A stretch of 64,000 nucleotides of DNA from Oceanobacillus kimchii X50 (lineage in GTDB: Bacteria; Bacillota; Bacilli; Bacillales; Amphibacillaceae). Below the pieces are notes generated by a model. It saw nothing but the letters and a program-made list of their open reading frames with translations. It was not told where the DNA came from and ran no database searches. The stretch spans positions 2,608,921-2,672,920 of the forward strand of contig NZ_CM001792.1 in NCBI RefSeq assembly GCF_000340475.1, written 5' to 3'. Position numbers and translations under genes: made by a program. The stretch's first letter is position 1; every line of letters begins with the position of its first letter. Shown here piece by piece: positions 9,384 through 18,372 of the stretch.

Positions 9384-11042
9384 ATGTTACAGCTGACGTG
9401 GCATTGGATGTGGGAGAAACACGATCAAGTAAAAGATCTTTTTCGTTTATTTGTTAAACCAAGCGAAGTTATCGAGAAGAATAAAAAAAATGGGACTACT
9501 CCATCATCCACAACGAATAATAATAACGGGGATGATGGGGGAAATAAACGTCAATATAACAAGGCACAATTAATCGGATTATTTCTTGGACCGATTTCAT
9601 TTATATTAACGCTATTATTCTTTTCGCCAGAAGGGCTAAGCAGTGAAGGGCAAGCAGTACTTGCAAGTACCATATGGATAGCAATTTGGTGGATGACAGA
9701 AGCTATTCCAATTCCTGCAACCGCATTGTTACCAATAATCCTTTTTCCACTCACAAATGGATTAGACATTGGTGCAACAACATCTGCATATGGAAGCGAT
9801 ACAATTTTCTTATTCATGGGAGGATTTGTCATTGCACTTGCAATGGAACGTTGGAATTTACATAGAAGAATCGCCATTAGTATTATATCCGTTATTGGAA
9901 CGAATACAGATCGAATTATTTTAGGATTCATGGTAGCTACAGGATTTTTATCGATGTTTATTTCCAATACAGCTACTGCCATGATGATGGTACCTATCGG
10001 ATTAGCAATAATTTATCAGGTTTCTGATACATTAAAGGAACAAGGTGGATTTGATACAAGTCCAGAGAACTTTTCATTTGGTAAATCTCTCATGTTAGGT
10101 ATTGCGTATTCAGCTTCGATCGGTGGAATGGCTACATTAATTGGTACTCCACCAAATGTTATTTTTGCAGGTACAATTAATACGATGTATGGTATAGAGA
10201 TTTCTTTTGCATCTTGGATGATGTTCGGTGTGCCTTTTGCATGGATATTTATATTTCTGACATGGTTCTACCTATCAAAAATAGCTTTCAAAATGGAAGT
10301 TACTCAAATTCCTGGTGGCGCAAAGATAATCAAAGAAGAAAAGAAAAAGCTTGGAAATGCTTCATATGAAGAAAAAGCCGTATTTGTCGTATTTATCTTA
10401 GCTGCTATAGCATGGATTTCTCGTGAATTTTTATTAGGTCCTTATGTGAGCGAGAATATTAATGACGCAATTATCGCAGTCACGGCAGCTTTAGTTCTAT
10501 TCTTAATACCTGCCAAGAATAAAAAAGGTGATTTTCTTATGAATTGGGAAAGCGCTATAAAACTACCATGGGGGATCCTCTTACTATTTGGCGGGGGTTT
10601 AGCTATTGCTGCAGGCTTTACAGCTTCGGGACTATCTGATTGGATTGGTGAACAACTTGCTGGCTTAGAAAATGTCGCTCCAATTATTATTATTCTATCT
10701 ATTGCAGCGCTTGTAGTCTTCTTAACTGAAATTACGTCTAATACAGCAACAGCTACAATGATGTTTCCAATTATGGCAGCGCTAGCAGTCGCAGTTGGGG
10801 TTCATCCGTTTATTCTTATGATTGCTGCAGCTCTAGCAGCATCTTGTGCATTTATGTTGCCAGTTGCCACACCACCAAATGCAGTTGTATTTGGATCTGG
10901 GTATTTACGAATACCAGATATGGCAAAAGCTGGTTTCGCACTTAATATTCTTGGAATTTTACTCGTAACTTTAACCGTATATTTCCTTGTACCAATGGCT
11001 CTAGGAATAGATATAAATGAAATTCCTGCCTATATAGAATAA
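9384..11042 (+). CDS. Divalent anion:sodium symporter (DASS/SLC13 family)
   Basis: Imports dicarboxylates such as succinate, malate or fumarate with sodium. The 552-residue protein has a hydrophilic N-terminus (about 1-55, with an Asn/Gly-rich linker) and about 11-12 membrane helices. Two SNT-type signatures that bind sodium and substrate carboxylates in this family are present, MFISNTATAMMM and EITSNTATATMMF, as is the GTPPN motif (IGTPPNVIF) and the matching ATPPNAVVF near the C-terminus. Close relatives include staphylococcal SdcS. ATG 9384 has AGGGGGAG five bases upstream. Single gene; a cre-like site suggests carbon catabolite control. Substrate range is inferred. Confidence 0.9.
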   Translation: MLQLTWHWMWEKHDQVKDLFRLFVKPSEVIEKNKKNGTTPSSTTNNNNGDDGGNKRQYNKAQLIGLFLGPISFILTLLFFSPEGLSSEGQAVLASTIWIAIWWMTEAIPIPATALLPIILFPLTNGLDIGATTSAYGSDTIFLFMGGFVIALAMERWNLHRRIAISIISVIGTNTDRIILGFMVATGFLSMFISNTATAMMMVPIGLAIIYQVSDTLKEQGGFDTSPENFSFGKSLMLGIAYSASIGGMATLIGTPPNVIFAGTINTMYGIEISFASWMMFGVPFAWIFIFLTWFYLSKIAFKMEVTQIPGGAKIIKEEKKKLGNASYEEKAVFVVFILAAIAWISREFLLGPYVSENINDAIIAVTAALVLFLIPAKNKKGDFLMNWESAIKLPWGILLLFGGGLAIAAGFTASGLSDWIGEQLAGLENVAPIIIILSIAALVVFLTEITSNTATATMMFPIMAALAVAVGVHPFILMIAAALAASCAFMLPVATPPNAVVFGSGYLRIPDMAKAGFALNILGILLVTLTVYFLVPMALGIDINEIPAYIE

Positions 11043-11045
11043 TAC

Positions 11046-11089
11046 ATATAAAAGGTGGTCGAGAAACATTTTCGATCATCTTTTATATA
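11046..11089. terminator. Bidirectional terminator between DASS and MFS genes
   Basis: TATAAAAGGTGGTCGA pairs imperfectly with TCGATCATCTTTTATA. The TAA stop of the minus-strand MFS gene lies within the right arm. Confidence 0.8.
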
Positions 11090-12300
11090 GCAGTTTCTTT
11101 ATTTTCGCGCTTTTTATCAACCCGAAATTGCACATATCGCTTCAACAGAATGTAAATAAGAGGTAACATTAATGCTACCGTAACAATGCCGTTCCATCCA
11201 AACATATTCCATAAAGGTCCTGCAGAACTTCCTAATGTTACGCCAATATAATAAGACACTAGATATAAACTAGATGCACTTCCTTTATGATGCGTGGCTC
11301 TCTCTGTAACAGAAGCTGCAGTTAAAGAATGTGTAGTGAAGAAACCTAAACAAATGATACATAGTCCTATTACAATAACTGACACTGATGTACTAAAAGT
11401 AAGTGCAGTTCCAAGACATAATACTACAATCCCTCCTATTTGAACATTCGGTAACCCAAGTCTACTAGCTAACCATCCTGCCATTGGTGCACCGATAATT
11501 CCTAAACCATATGCGTAGAATGTGTTAGAAATCCCTTGTAGTGACATTGAGAAAGTATCTGACTCAAGATGGAAAGGTAAAAATGTCCAAATGGAAGTAA
11601 AAGCATACTGCAATACAACACCTAGTCCAAAGACGACAATCATGGATGGATCCTTTAAATGATATAACATTCCCTGTAAATCTTTACCTATACTGACTTT
11701 ACTAGGATGAAAAAATTTTGATTTCGGTAATAATAGAGTCATAAGTATAAAAATAAAAATACCTAATGCGGCTAATACATAAAATCCTATTTCCCATGAG
11801 AACTCAGCAGCTAGTGAACCTGTTAATACTCTTCCAACCATACCTCCTAGTGCGTTACTAGATATATAGAGAGCAGTCGCTATACTAGCACTTCGCCGAT
11901 CTATTTCTTCACTAATATAAGCAAGTGCTGCAGCTGGTAAACCAGCAAGCAGAAATCCTTGCACAAAACGAAGCGTAATAATTAATATAAAATAATCAAC
12001 CATAGGTATTAATAAGAATGGAATAGCAGTACCTATTAAGGATAATTTAATAAATACGGTTCTACCAATTCGATCGGAAATAAAACCAAAAATAATTAAT
12101 CCAATAATCAGACCAACGATATTCATAGATATAGTTAATGTTGATTGAGACACGGATATCTGAAATTCCTGTACAAAGACACTCGATAAAGGTTGTACGG
12201 CATAGAGACTAGCAAAAATAAAAAAGGAACCTAGTGCTAAAGCAAATGATATTCTCCAAAAAAAAGCGTCCTTCACTCCATATTTATTGTCTTTCTTCAT
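11083..12300 (-). CDS. Major facilitator superfamily transporter (YnfM-like)
   Basis: A 405-residue membrane protein with 12 predicted helices. The MFS motif A between helices 2 and 3 is present (GFISDRIGRT). The overall layout, with AVQPLSSVFVQEFQISVSQSTLTIS in helix 1-2 and a long hydrophilic C-terminal tail, resembles E. coli YnfM and Bacillus proteins annotated as multidrug or arabinose-type exporters. The substrate is unknown. It stands alone between two terminators. Confidence 0.85.
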   Translation of the reverse strand: MKKDNKYGVKDAFFWRISFALALGSFFIFASLYAVQPLSSVFVQEFQISVSQSTLTISMNIVGLIIGLIIFGFISDRIGRTVFIKLSLIGTAIPFLLIPMVDYFILIITLRFVQGFLLAGLPAAALAYISEEIDRRSASIATALYISSNALGGMVGRVLTGSLAAEFSWEIGFYVLAALGIFIFILMTLLLPKSKFFHPSKVSIGKDLQGMLYHLKDPSMIVVFGLGVVLQYAFTSIWTFLPFHLESDTFSMSLQGISNTFYAYGLGIIGAPMAGWLASRLGLPNVQIGGIVVLCLGTALTFSTSVSVIVIGLCIICLGFFTTHSLTAASVTERATHHKGSASSLYLVSYYIGVTLGSSAGPLWNMFGWNGIVTVALMLPLIYILLKRYVQFRVDKKRENKETAI

Positions 12301-12633
12301 ATGTATGACCTTCTTTGTATAAAAATTCTGTTACTTCCAATAATTACTATAACACATTAAGTGAGACACATTCAGAGGATTTTTCCTTATTTCCCTACAA
12401 AATGTACATCATTATTTATGTGGAATTTATCCCTACCTATCCTCTTTCTCTTAACCTTAATGGCTTGAACTGTTCAATCTCTGCTGATTTACATGCTCGA
12501 TACGTATTCTAAGAAGGATTCTCTTCTACACATATGGACAATATAATCGAGTAATTTACATATTTCCTGGGAAATAAAAAAGCTTCTAGCGGATTTTTGA
12601 ATCCTTCTAGAAGCTATATATGTTAAAAATCAA
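12301..12633. other. Intergenic region between MFS gene and cheW
   Basis: No gene supported: an open frame at 12315-12512 lacks a ribosome binding site and family resemblance. The right end carries the cheW terminator. Confidence 0.5.
12576..12615 (-). terminator. Terminator after cheA-cheW
   Basis: On the minus strand, AGCTTCTAG and GGATT arms pair with AATCC and CTAGAAGCT, then a run of six T residues. Confidence 0.9.
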
Positions 12634-13101
12634 TTAAATTTCTTCTTCCAATACTTCTATTAGTTCATTAGTTTCTTCAAAGTTAATAATTTGTTCTAAT
12701 TGAAGAATTAATAATAAACGTTTATCAACTTTTGCTACTCCTTTTAAGAAGGTATCGCGAACTTTTCCAACTAACTTTGGAGGTTCTTCTATCATTTCTT
12801 CCTCAATATCGATTACTTCTGTAGCAGCATCCACTACCATTCCAATTTGCATCTCATTTACATGTACGACTAGTATTCTTGTATTATCTGTCTCTTCTAA
12901 CTGATTTAGTAGTAATCTTTCTCTTAAATCAATAACAGGAGTAGTTTCTCCTCGTAGTTTAGTCACGCCTTTTATAAACTCGGATGTACGTGGAACTTCA
13001 GTTATTGTCTGCATTCTTTCAATTGATATAATTTGTTGAACATTTACTGCAAATATTTGCTCTTGTAGTTTGAACAGTATATATTTCTTAGACTCTACCA
13101 T
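12634..13101 (-). CDS. cheW: Chemotaxis coupling protein CheW
   Basis: Couples chemoreceptors to the CheA kinase. The 155-residue protein is a single CheW domain; typical segments are YILFKLQEQIFAVNVQQI, the receptor/kinase interface EVPRTSEFIKGVTKLRGETTPVIDLR and LGMVVDAATEV-like IGMVVDAATEVIDI. GGAGG lies 7 bases before the ATG. It follows cheA by 12 bp and is surely co-transcribed. No receptor, CheY, CheB or CheR gene is in the window, so these act with components encoded elsewhere. Confidence 0.96.
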   Translation of the reverse strand: MVESKKYILFKLQEQIFAVNVQQIISIERMQTITEVPRTSEFIKGVTKLRGETTPVIDLRERLLLNQLEETDNTRILVVHVNEMQIGMVVDAATEVIDIEEEMIEEPPKLVGKVRDTFLKGVAKVDKRLLLILQLEQIINFEETNELIEVLEEEI

Positions 13102-13113
13102 CTTGTTTCCTCC

Positions 13114-15150
13114 TTACTTGACTAATGCATTGGGATCAATAATTAACGCTACTTCACCATCCCCTAGTATTGTTGCTCCTGAAATGGCAAAAACTTCGCC
13201 TAGGTAATTTCCTAATGATTTTAACACGACTTCTTTTTGTCCAATGAAAGCGTCAACGATAAGTCCCGTCAGTTTTTCCCCTTTTTTCACAACAACAATT
13301 GCATAATTTTGTTGATCTGGTTTCTTTTCCATTGCCGGAACATTGAATATAGAAGCTAACGATACAATTGGAATGACTTTACCTCTAAAATCCATTACTT
13401 CTTTTCCGTGTGCAAGCATTATTTTATTCTTCGGTAAAACAACTGTTTCTATGATGGAAGAAAGTGGTACAGCATATGTTTCTTTTTGAACAGAAACAAG
13501 TAAAGTAGCAATTATTGATAATGTTAAAGGTAGCTGAATGGAAAATATACTGCCTTGCCCCGCGTTCGTTTCAATGGAGACTTGACCCCCTAGAGATTCA
13601 ATTTTACTTTTTACGACATCAAGTCCTACTCCGCGTCCTGAGATATCCGATACCTTATCGGCTGTACTAAATCCAGATGACATTATAAATGCAGCTATTT
13701 GGTCATCGGTTAATAATTCTGCTTCTTGTTCTGTTATTAATCCATTTTCAATCGCTTTAGACTGCACCTTATCTCGATTTATACCTGCTCCGTCATCCTC
13801 TATTTCTATAAAAACATGGTTTCCGCTATGGAAAGCACGTAGAACGAGTTTACCTTCTTCCGGTTTACCATGTTTTCTACGTTCTTCTGGTATCTCAATA
13901 CCATGATCGACTGAATTGCGTATCAGATGCACTAAAGGATCGCCGATTTCATCAATAACAGTACGGTCTAATTCAGTATCTGCACCGATTATTTCTAATG
14001 AAATTTGTTTATTTAGATCTTTGGATAACCCTCTAATCATACGTGGAAAACGATTGAATACTTGTTCAATCGGAACCATGCGCATAGCCAAAATAAGAGA
14101 TTGCATGTCTGACGAAACTCTACTCATATGTTCGACAGTTTCCTTTAAATCTATATCATCTATTGTTTCTGATATTACTTCTAATCGGCTGCGATCTATT
14201 ACCACTTCTTCAAATAAATTTAATAAATCATCGATTTTTTCTAAATTAACACGAATTGTTCGAGAAGAGGATGTTCTTTTTTCTGATTTGTTTTTTGAAT
14301 TCTCTTCTTTCTTCACAACTGCAGGTTGAATATCTACTGCTTCATTGTCTTTTTTAATACTTTCTTTTTCACTCTCGACTGAACCCAATGTTTTAGAAAG
14401 AAGTTGTATATTTGCTTCTTTCACTTCAGATACCTTTTCAATAATTTCTTTAATGGTATTTGATGAATCACCTGTTAGCAATGTTAATTGAAATGATTGT
14501 CCGAAGTTTCCGTCTTCAATTTCTTCAACTGTTGGTGTAGTTTGAATAATCTCTCCATGACTTTCTAAAGCTTCAAACACCATATAGGCTCTCGCACCTT
14601 TAAGAATACATTCATCACTTAATTCTACTGATATTTGATATGGTTCAAATCCTTGTTCTTTCGCTTGTTTTAAAATGGTTAATTGAAATTCATCTAAATC
14701 CAATTTTTCTACATCTACTGTATTTACTTGTTGGTCAGGTATAATTATCGTTTCCGTTGTCGCTGCAACCTCACCTTTTTCGATTTGTTCTAATCGTGAT
14801 AAAAGGGTAGTAACATCTTTTTTTCCATCATTACCTTCACTAATAGACTGAACCATTTCTTCCAAATACTCTATTCCTACGATAATGCTATCTATGATCT
14901 CAGAATTGACAGTTAACTGATGATTACGGATTAAATCTAATACATTTTCCATCTTATGGGTTAAGGAAGCGATATCCTCAAATCCCATTGTAGCTGACAT
15001 TCCTTTTAACGTATGGGCAGATCGAAATATTTCATTGACGATACTAATATCTTCGGGTTCTTTTTCTAACTGTAAGATATTATCATTAATTATTTGAAGG
15101 TGTTCTCTGCTTTCATCTAAAAACATATCTAAGTATTGCTCTGTCTCCAT
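13114..15150 (-). CDS. cheA: Chemotaxis histidine kinase CheA
   Basis: The central kinase of chemotaxis, phosphorylating CheY and CheB in response to receptor signals. Domain order is intact: P1 Hpt with phospho-acceptor His46 in FRSAHTLKGMSATMGF, a P2-like response regulator-binding segment (about 150-260), an acidic/lysine linker, P3 dimerisation (about 290-355), P4 ATPase with N-box HLIRNSVDHGIE and G-boxes DDGAGI and SGRGVGLDVV, and P5 CheW-like domain at the C-terminus. Length 678 agrees with B. subtilis CheA (about 670). In B. subtilis cheA-cheW lie inside the large fla/che operon; here they form a two-gene unit next to motAB. Confidence 0.97.
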   Translation of the reverse strand: METEQYLDMFLDESREHLQIINDNILQLEKEPEDISIVNEIFRSAHTLKGMSATMGFEDIASLTHKMENVLDLIRNHQLTVNSEIIDSIIVGIEYLEEMVQSISEGNDGKKDVTTLLSRLEQIEKGEVAATTETIIIPDQQVNTVDVEKLDLDEFQLTILKQAKEQGFEPYQISVELSDECILKGARAYMVFEALESHGEIIQTTPTVEEIEDGNFGQSFQLTLLTGDSSNTIKEIIEKVSEVKEANIQLLSKTLGSVESEKESIKKDNEAVDIQPAVVKKEENSKNKSEKRTSSSRTIRVNLEKIDDLLNLFEEVVIDRSRLEVISETIDDIDLKETVEHMSRVSSDMQSLILAMRMVPIEQVFNRFPRMIRGLSKDLNKQISLEIIGADTELDRTVIDEIGDPLVHLIRNSVDHGIEIPEERRKHGKPEEGKLVLRAFHSGNHVFIEIEDDGAGINRDKVQSKAIENGLITEQEAELLTDDQIAAFIMSSGFSTADKVSDISGRGVGLDVVKSKIESLGGQVSIETNAGQGSIFSIQLPLTLSIIATLLVSVQKETYAVPLSSIIETVVLPKNKIMLAHGKEVMDFRGKVIPIVSLASIFNVPAMEKKPDQQNYAIVVVKKGEKLTGLIVDAFIGQKEVVLKSLGNYLGEVFAISGATILGDGEVALIIDPNALVK

Positions 15151-15192
15151 AGGTCATGTATCCTTTCCTCTTTTTCATTCTATTCTTTTTAT

Positions 15193-15466
15193 ATGAATCA
15201 ATTTCATAATAAGATTTTTATGTGAAATCCGAATGTCATGCTGTTTTGATTTTCATTAGACGGATGCTTTTCCGCAGGTTCCAGTTTTTAGCTAACTTGA
15301 AAAGAAGAACACTTTTCAAGTTGATATTCAGCTAGCTATTCTGAGTAGGAGTCGCCGTCTTTCATTACAATCAAAGCCAAGTTATTCTTATACTTCGAAC
15401 ATTATCATACAACTATTACTAAAATATTCGTTTTTTGAATGAAACTTAGCAATTAAGAAATTGAAT
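15193..15466 (+). repeat. Dispersed intergenic repeat R1, copy 1
   Basis: About 274 bp that closely resembles sequences at 31778-32047 and 36523-36790. Shared blocks are TCAATTTCATAATAAG at the left, GTGAAATCCGAATGT, TTTTGATTTTCATT, GACGGA, AACTTGAAAAGAAGA, GGAGTCGCC, ATTACAATCAAAGCCAA and AAACTTAGCAATTA at the right. The ends are imperfect inverted repeats, an inner pair (TTTTGATT...GACGG and GCCGTC...AATCAAA) also pairs, and the centre is a TTGAAAAG/CTTTTCAA hairpin. It is non-coding, and resembles a MITE or a large folded RNA. It lies between the cheA start and the motB terminator. Confidence 0.85.
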
Positions 15467-15580
15467 TGCCTCATATAATTATGTATGGAATTTATTAGAA
15501 CTATTTCCCTAGTATTTATATCGGCACTTCCCTGTATATATAAAGTGTAATTAGTAGATAAAGTAACAGATTTAATAATG

Positions 15581-15689
15581 AAAAAGAGGTCGGACAGAAG
15601 TTTTATTGAAGGAACAGTACTTAAGGGTATACGTTAGTACATTGTTCATCTTCTTTAAATAAACTTTGTGTTATGTCCAAACCTCTTTA
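15581..15689 (-). terminator. Long hairpin terminator after motB (R2-type ends)
   Basis: The minus strand reads AAAGAGGTTTGGACATAAC at one end and GTCCGACCTCTTTTT at the other, with further pairing of GAACA/TGTTC and GTACT/AGTAC inside. The roughly 105 nt stem ends in T residues. Its end motif recurs at 32120-32339. Confidence 0.75.
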
Positions 15690-15698
15690 ATATCATTA

Positions 15699-16478
15699 TT
15701 ATTCTGGTACTTGAATATCATAATTTGGTAATATTAATACTTCCACACGTCTGTTTATTGCTCTGTTTTCAGGACTCGTATTCGGTACAATTGGATGAAA
15801 TTCTCCGTATCCTTTTGCACTAAACAAAGTAGGATCTAACTCTTTATTCTCTAAGATTAACGTCATAAAATTAATTGCTCGCGAAACACTTAATTCCCAA
15901 TTCGAATTATATTCTTCTGTTTCAATCGGGACATCATCTGCATGTCCACTAATCACTACTTGATGCGGCGGCTCTGTATATAATAAGGCGGAAACATCGT
16001 TTGCTATTTCTTTGCTAGTTTCTTTTACTTCTGCACTTCCTGAATCAAAAAATACTTCATTAACCAAAGTTATCATTAATCCTTCATCCGTTAATTCCGT
16101 ACCCAATTGTTCTGTCAGTTCATGGTCTTTTATATAATGATTAATTTGTGTCTGTAATGCTTGTAAATCTCTTAATTCACTTTCGCTTTGGTCTACTTCT
16201 TCATCCTGTTCTTCTATATCCTCGTCTTCATCTTCTTCGGTGCCTTCTTCAACTGGAGGTGGTACGGGCATTTCTTGATGGTCAAGGACTCCAGATCCTG
16301 CATTAGAAAATTCACTTCGAAATACGCTTGCGAGTTGCTCATATTTTTGTATATTAATATCACTCATGGCAAACAATACGATAAACAAAGCAACTAATAG
16401 AGTAAGTAGGTCTGCATAAGGAAGCAACCAAGATTCATCCATATGTGATTGGCTTTTCTTCTTCCGTCTCCTACTCAT
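15699..16478 (-). CDS. motB: Flagellar motor stator protein MotB
   Basis: Forms the stator with MotA, anchored to peptidoglycan. The 259-residue protein has a basic N-terminus, one membrane helix (about 18-40) containing the ion-binding Asp23 in LLPYADLLTLL, a plug and acidic linker (about 60-105, Glu/Asp-rich), and an OmpA-like peptidoglycan-binding domain (about 120-250; VISGHADDVPI, NWELSVSRA, NRRVEVLIL). ATG 16478 overlaps the motA stop by 8 bp. Residue 29, six after the ion-binding Asp, is Val, where my memory of B. subtilis proton-type MotB has Leu; this bears on coupling-ion choice but is not proof. Confidence 0.94.
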   Translation of the reverse strand: MSRRRKKKSQSHMDESWLLPYADLLTLLVALFIVLFAMSDINIQKYEQLASVFRSEFSNAGSGVLDHQEMPVPPPVEEGTEEDEDEDIEEQDEEVDQSESELRDLQALQTQINHYIKDHELTEQLGTELTDEGLMITLVNEVFFDSGSAEVKETSKEIANDVSALLYTEPPHQVVISGHADDVPIETEEYNSNWELSVSRAINFMTLILENKELDPTLFSAKGYGEFHPIVPNTSPENRAINRRVEVLILPNYDIQVPE

Positions 16479-17256
16479 CCGAATTCCCCTCTTTTAACGA
16501 AGCTACATCTTTTGATGTAAGTAAAGAACCAAGTTTTTCCTGAACGATTAAACGGGAATCCCCAGTAGTAATTGATAAAATTCCTTCAACAATAATTTCT
16601 TTTTGTAAAACTTCTCTTTTCGATTTTTCACGTAATTTATTTGCAAATGGATGCCATAGAACATAACCAGTAAATATCCCTAATAAGGTCGCAATAAATG
16701 CAGCTGATATGGCAGCACCTAGTGCATCAATATCCGACATGTCCCCCAAAGCAGCTATCAATCCAATAACCGCTCCTAGAACTCCTAGCGTTGGAGCATA
16801 TGTACCTGCCTGAGTAAAGATAGCTGCCCCTTCTTCATGCCGCTGTTCCATTGCCTCTATCTTTTCAAGCATAATATCTTTTATAAAATCTGGAGATTGT
16901 CCATCAATAGCAAGTTGTAAACCTGATGATAAAAAGGGATCATCGACTTCATTAACTTGCTGCTCTAGTGACAAGATTCCTTCTTTTCTTGTTTGATCCG
17001 CCCACTCACTAAACATTTCAATTATTTCTTTGGTGTTTGCTTGTTTAGGTTCTGTAAATATAATCTTAAAAAGTGCAGGTATCTTCTTTAAAGTACTTCC
17101 AGGAAATGCTATCGTAACTGCTGCCGCAGTCCCTAATAAAATAATTAAAATTGCTGCTGGGTTAATAAGAGCTTCCAGTCCCACCCCTTTTAATACCATT
17201 CCAACTCCAACGGCAATGAGGCCTAATATTAATCCAATAATTGATGTCTTATCCAT
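16471..17256 (-). CDS. motA: Flagellar motor stator protein MotA
   Basis: The ion-conducting stator subunit with four membrane helices. The 261-residue protein opens with MDKTSIIGLILGLIAVGVGM, nearly the B. subtilis MotA start. The large cytoplasmic loop carries the conserved charged segment EWADQTRKEGILSLE, and helix 3 contains QAGTYAPTLGVLGAVIGL with the functional proline. AGGAGG precedes the ATG by 6 bases. A sigma-D-type promoter lies just upstream, in line with control of B. subtilis motAB. Confidence 0.95.
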   Translation of the reverse strand: MDKTSIIGLILGLIAVGVGMVLKGVGLEALINPAAILIILLGTAAAVTIAFPGSTLKKIPALFKIIFTEPKQANTKEIIEMFSEWADQTRKEGILSLEQQVNEVDDPFLSSGLQLAIDGQSPDFIKDIMLEKIEAMEQRHEEGAAIFTQAGTYAPTLGVLGAVIGLIAALGDMSDIDALGAAISAAFIATLLGIFTGYVLWHPFANKLREKSKREVLQKEIIVEGILSITTGDSRLIVQEKLGSLLTSKDVASLKEGNSDE

Positions 17257-17291
17257 TGATATCCTCCTATTAACAAAAGTTACTAATCTTT

Positions 17292-17318
17292 TTATCGGTA
17301 ATTTTTATAACTTTTGTA
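17292..17318 (-). promoter_or_regulatory. Putative sigma-D (motility) promoter of motAB
   Basis: On the minus strand TACA, a 15 bp spacer, then ACCGATAA, close to the sigma-D consensus TAAA-N15-GCCGATAT. It ends about 36 bp upstream of the motA ATG. Confidence 0.65.
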
Positions 17319-17559
17319 GAAGTAGAGTTGTAATTTTTTGCAATAAGATAAATTGTCTCTAGATATTTCCATAGTGTATAAGATATACTCATAACTTTTT
17401 TTAAAACATGTATTATTTTTGAAATTTTTTTGTTATAAAAAAACAAGACTAATATCCTGGTTCCTATGATTGAAATCAAGAAAAACTGCTGTTATTATTC
17501 CATTTATTTCTATAATGTAATACAATTTTTCTCCATAGCATTAACGTTTTACAGTTATT

Positions 17560-17635
17560 ATTACCTAGATTATTTACTATTAGTTGATTTCCTATATAAA
17601 ACAAGACCTAAATACCTATTATTACTCTAGGTAAT
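17560..17635 (+). promoter_or_regulatory. Inverted repeat with ACCTA motifs upstream of the split sigma factor
   Basis: ATTACCTAGA at 17560-17569 and TCTAGGTAAT at 17626-17635 form a perfect 10 bp inverted repeat with a 56 bp interval. Two more ACCTA motifs (GACCTA, TACCTA) lie between them. This may be an operator or an autoregulatory site; the function is unknown. The rest of 17257-17751 is AT-rich and non-coding apart from the motA promoter. Confidence 0.4.
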
Positions 17636-17751
17636 ATGAAATTAGAAAAAATTGTAAATTTTCAATATAATATACAAAATTAACCATTTCTTGGTTGTGA
17701 ACAAATCATTTATTTTGCCTTTATTACATTATAGAAGGGAGGAGAATAAGG

Positions 17752-18372
17752 ATGAGTAATCAAGGCGTATCACCTGAAGAAATTCGTCAATTTCATTGTG
17801 CACAGAATTTTGTCAAAGATAATGAGCTAATCTTTCGTAATGCTTTGCTTCAGTCATTTATGCAATCACAGGAACATTGGGCGTTATTAGAAGAATCTCT
17901 ACGTTGTCCGAGCTCTGATGCCACAAGGATCTTAGATAAAAAGTTTAAAGAACACTTCTCAGAAATATCACTAATTAGTCTTTTATCAAATGAAATTCGC
18001 AGGTTTGCTATCCGCTATGATCAACGATATCGTCGTAATACCAAGAGGCAGATGCTCATTCTCGACCGACCACGATATCACGACTCCCAAGTAACCACAT
18101 GGATGGAATTAATTCCATCTAAGAAATCCTTGGAACAAGAAGCTTTTCAAACGGAAGAACGTTTAGAAAATAGAGTTGAAAATCCTATTATTCATAAGGC
18201 TATCAACGAATTAACAGCAAGACAGAAATTCATTCTCGAAGCAGCGTATATTCATGAGTGTACGGACACTGAAATCGCTCAAATAGATGGAGTCTCACAA
18301 CAAACGATTAGCAAAACAAGGAAAAAGGCATTGCAAAACATTTACTCGTTTTTGCAAAGGGAGGGAGAATGA
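17752..18372 (+). CDS. sigO: SigO (YvrI)-like sigma factor subunit with region 4
   Basis: In B. subtilis, SigO (YvrI) and RsoA (YvrHa) together act as one sigma factor: SigO supplies the -35-binding region 4 and RsoA the region 2-like core contact. This 206-residue protein has a C-terminal region 4 helix-turn-helix (about 145-200; LTARQKFILEAAYIHECTDTEIAQ then VSQQTISKTRKKALQNI). The N-terminal two thirds lack a recognisable region 2. GGGAGGAG precedes the ATG. The stop overlaps the next small gene. The oxalate decarboxylase and anti-sigma genes linked to SigO in B. subtilis are not visible here, so the regulon is open. Assignment rests on domain pattern plus the RsoA and YvrJ neighbours. Confidence 0.8.
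   Translation: MSNQGVSPEEIRQFHCAQNFVKDNELIFRNALLQSFMQSQEHWALLEESLRCPSSDATRILDKKFKEHFSEISLISLLSNEIRRFAIRYDQRYRRNTKRQMLILDRPRYHDSQVTTWMELIPSKKSLEQEAFQTEERLENRVENPIIHKAINELTARQKFILEAAYIHECTDTEIAQIDGVSQQTISKTRKKALQNIYSFLQREGE

Noticed and set aside
9551..9982. 143-codon minus-strand frame opposite the DASS gene
   Set aside because: Antisense shadow of a conserved membrane protein gene.
12315..12512. 65-codon frame between the MFS gene and cheW
   Set aside because: No ribosome binding site or recognisable domain.
17270..17479. 69-codon minus-strand frame upstream of motA
   Set aside because: Overlaps the motA promoter, has no ribosome binding site and no family resemblance.
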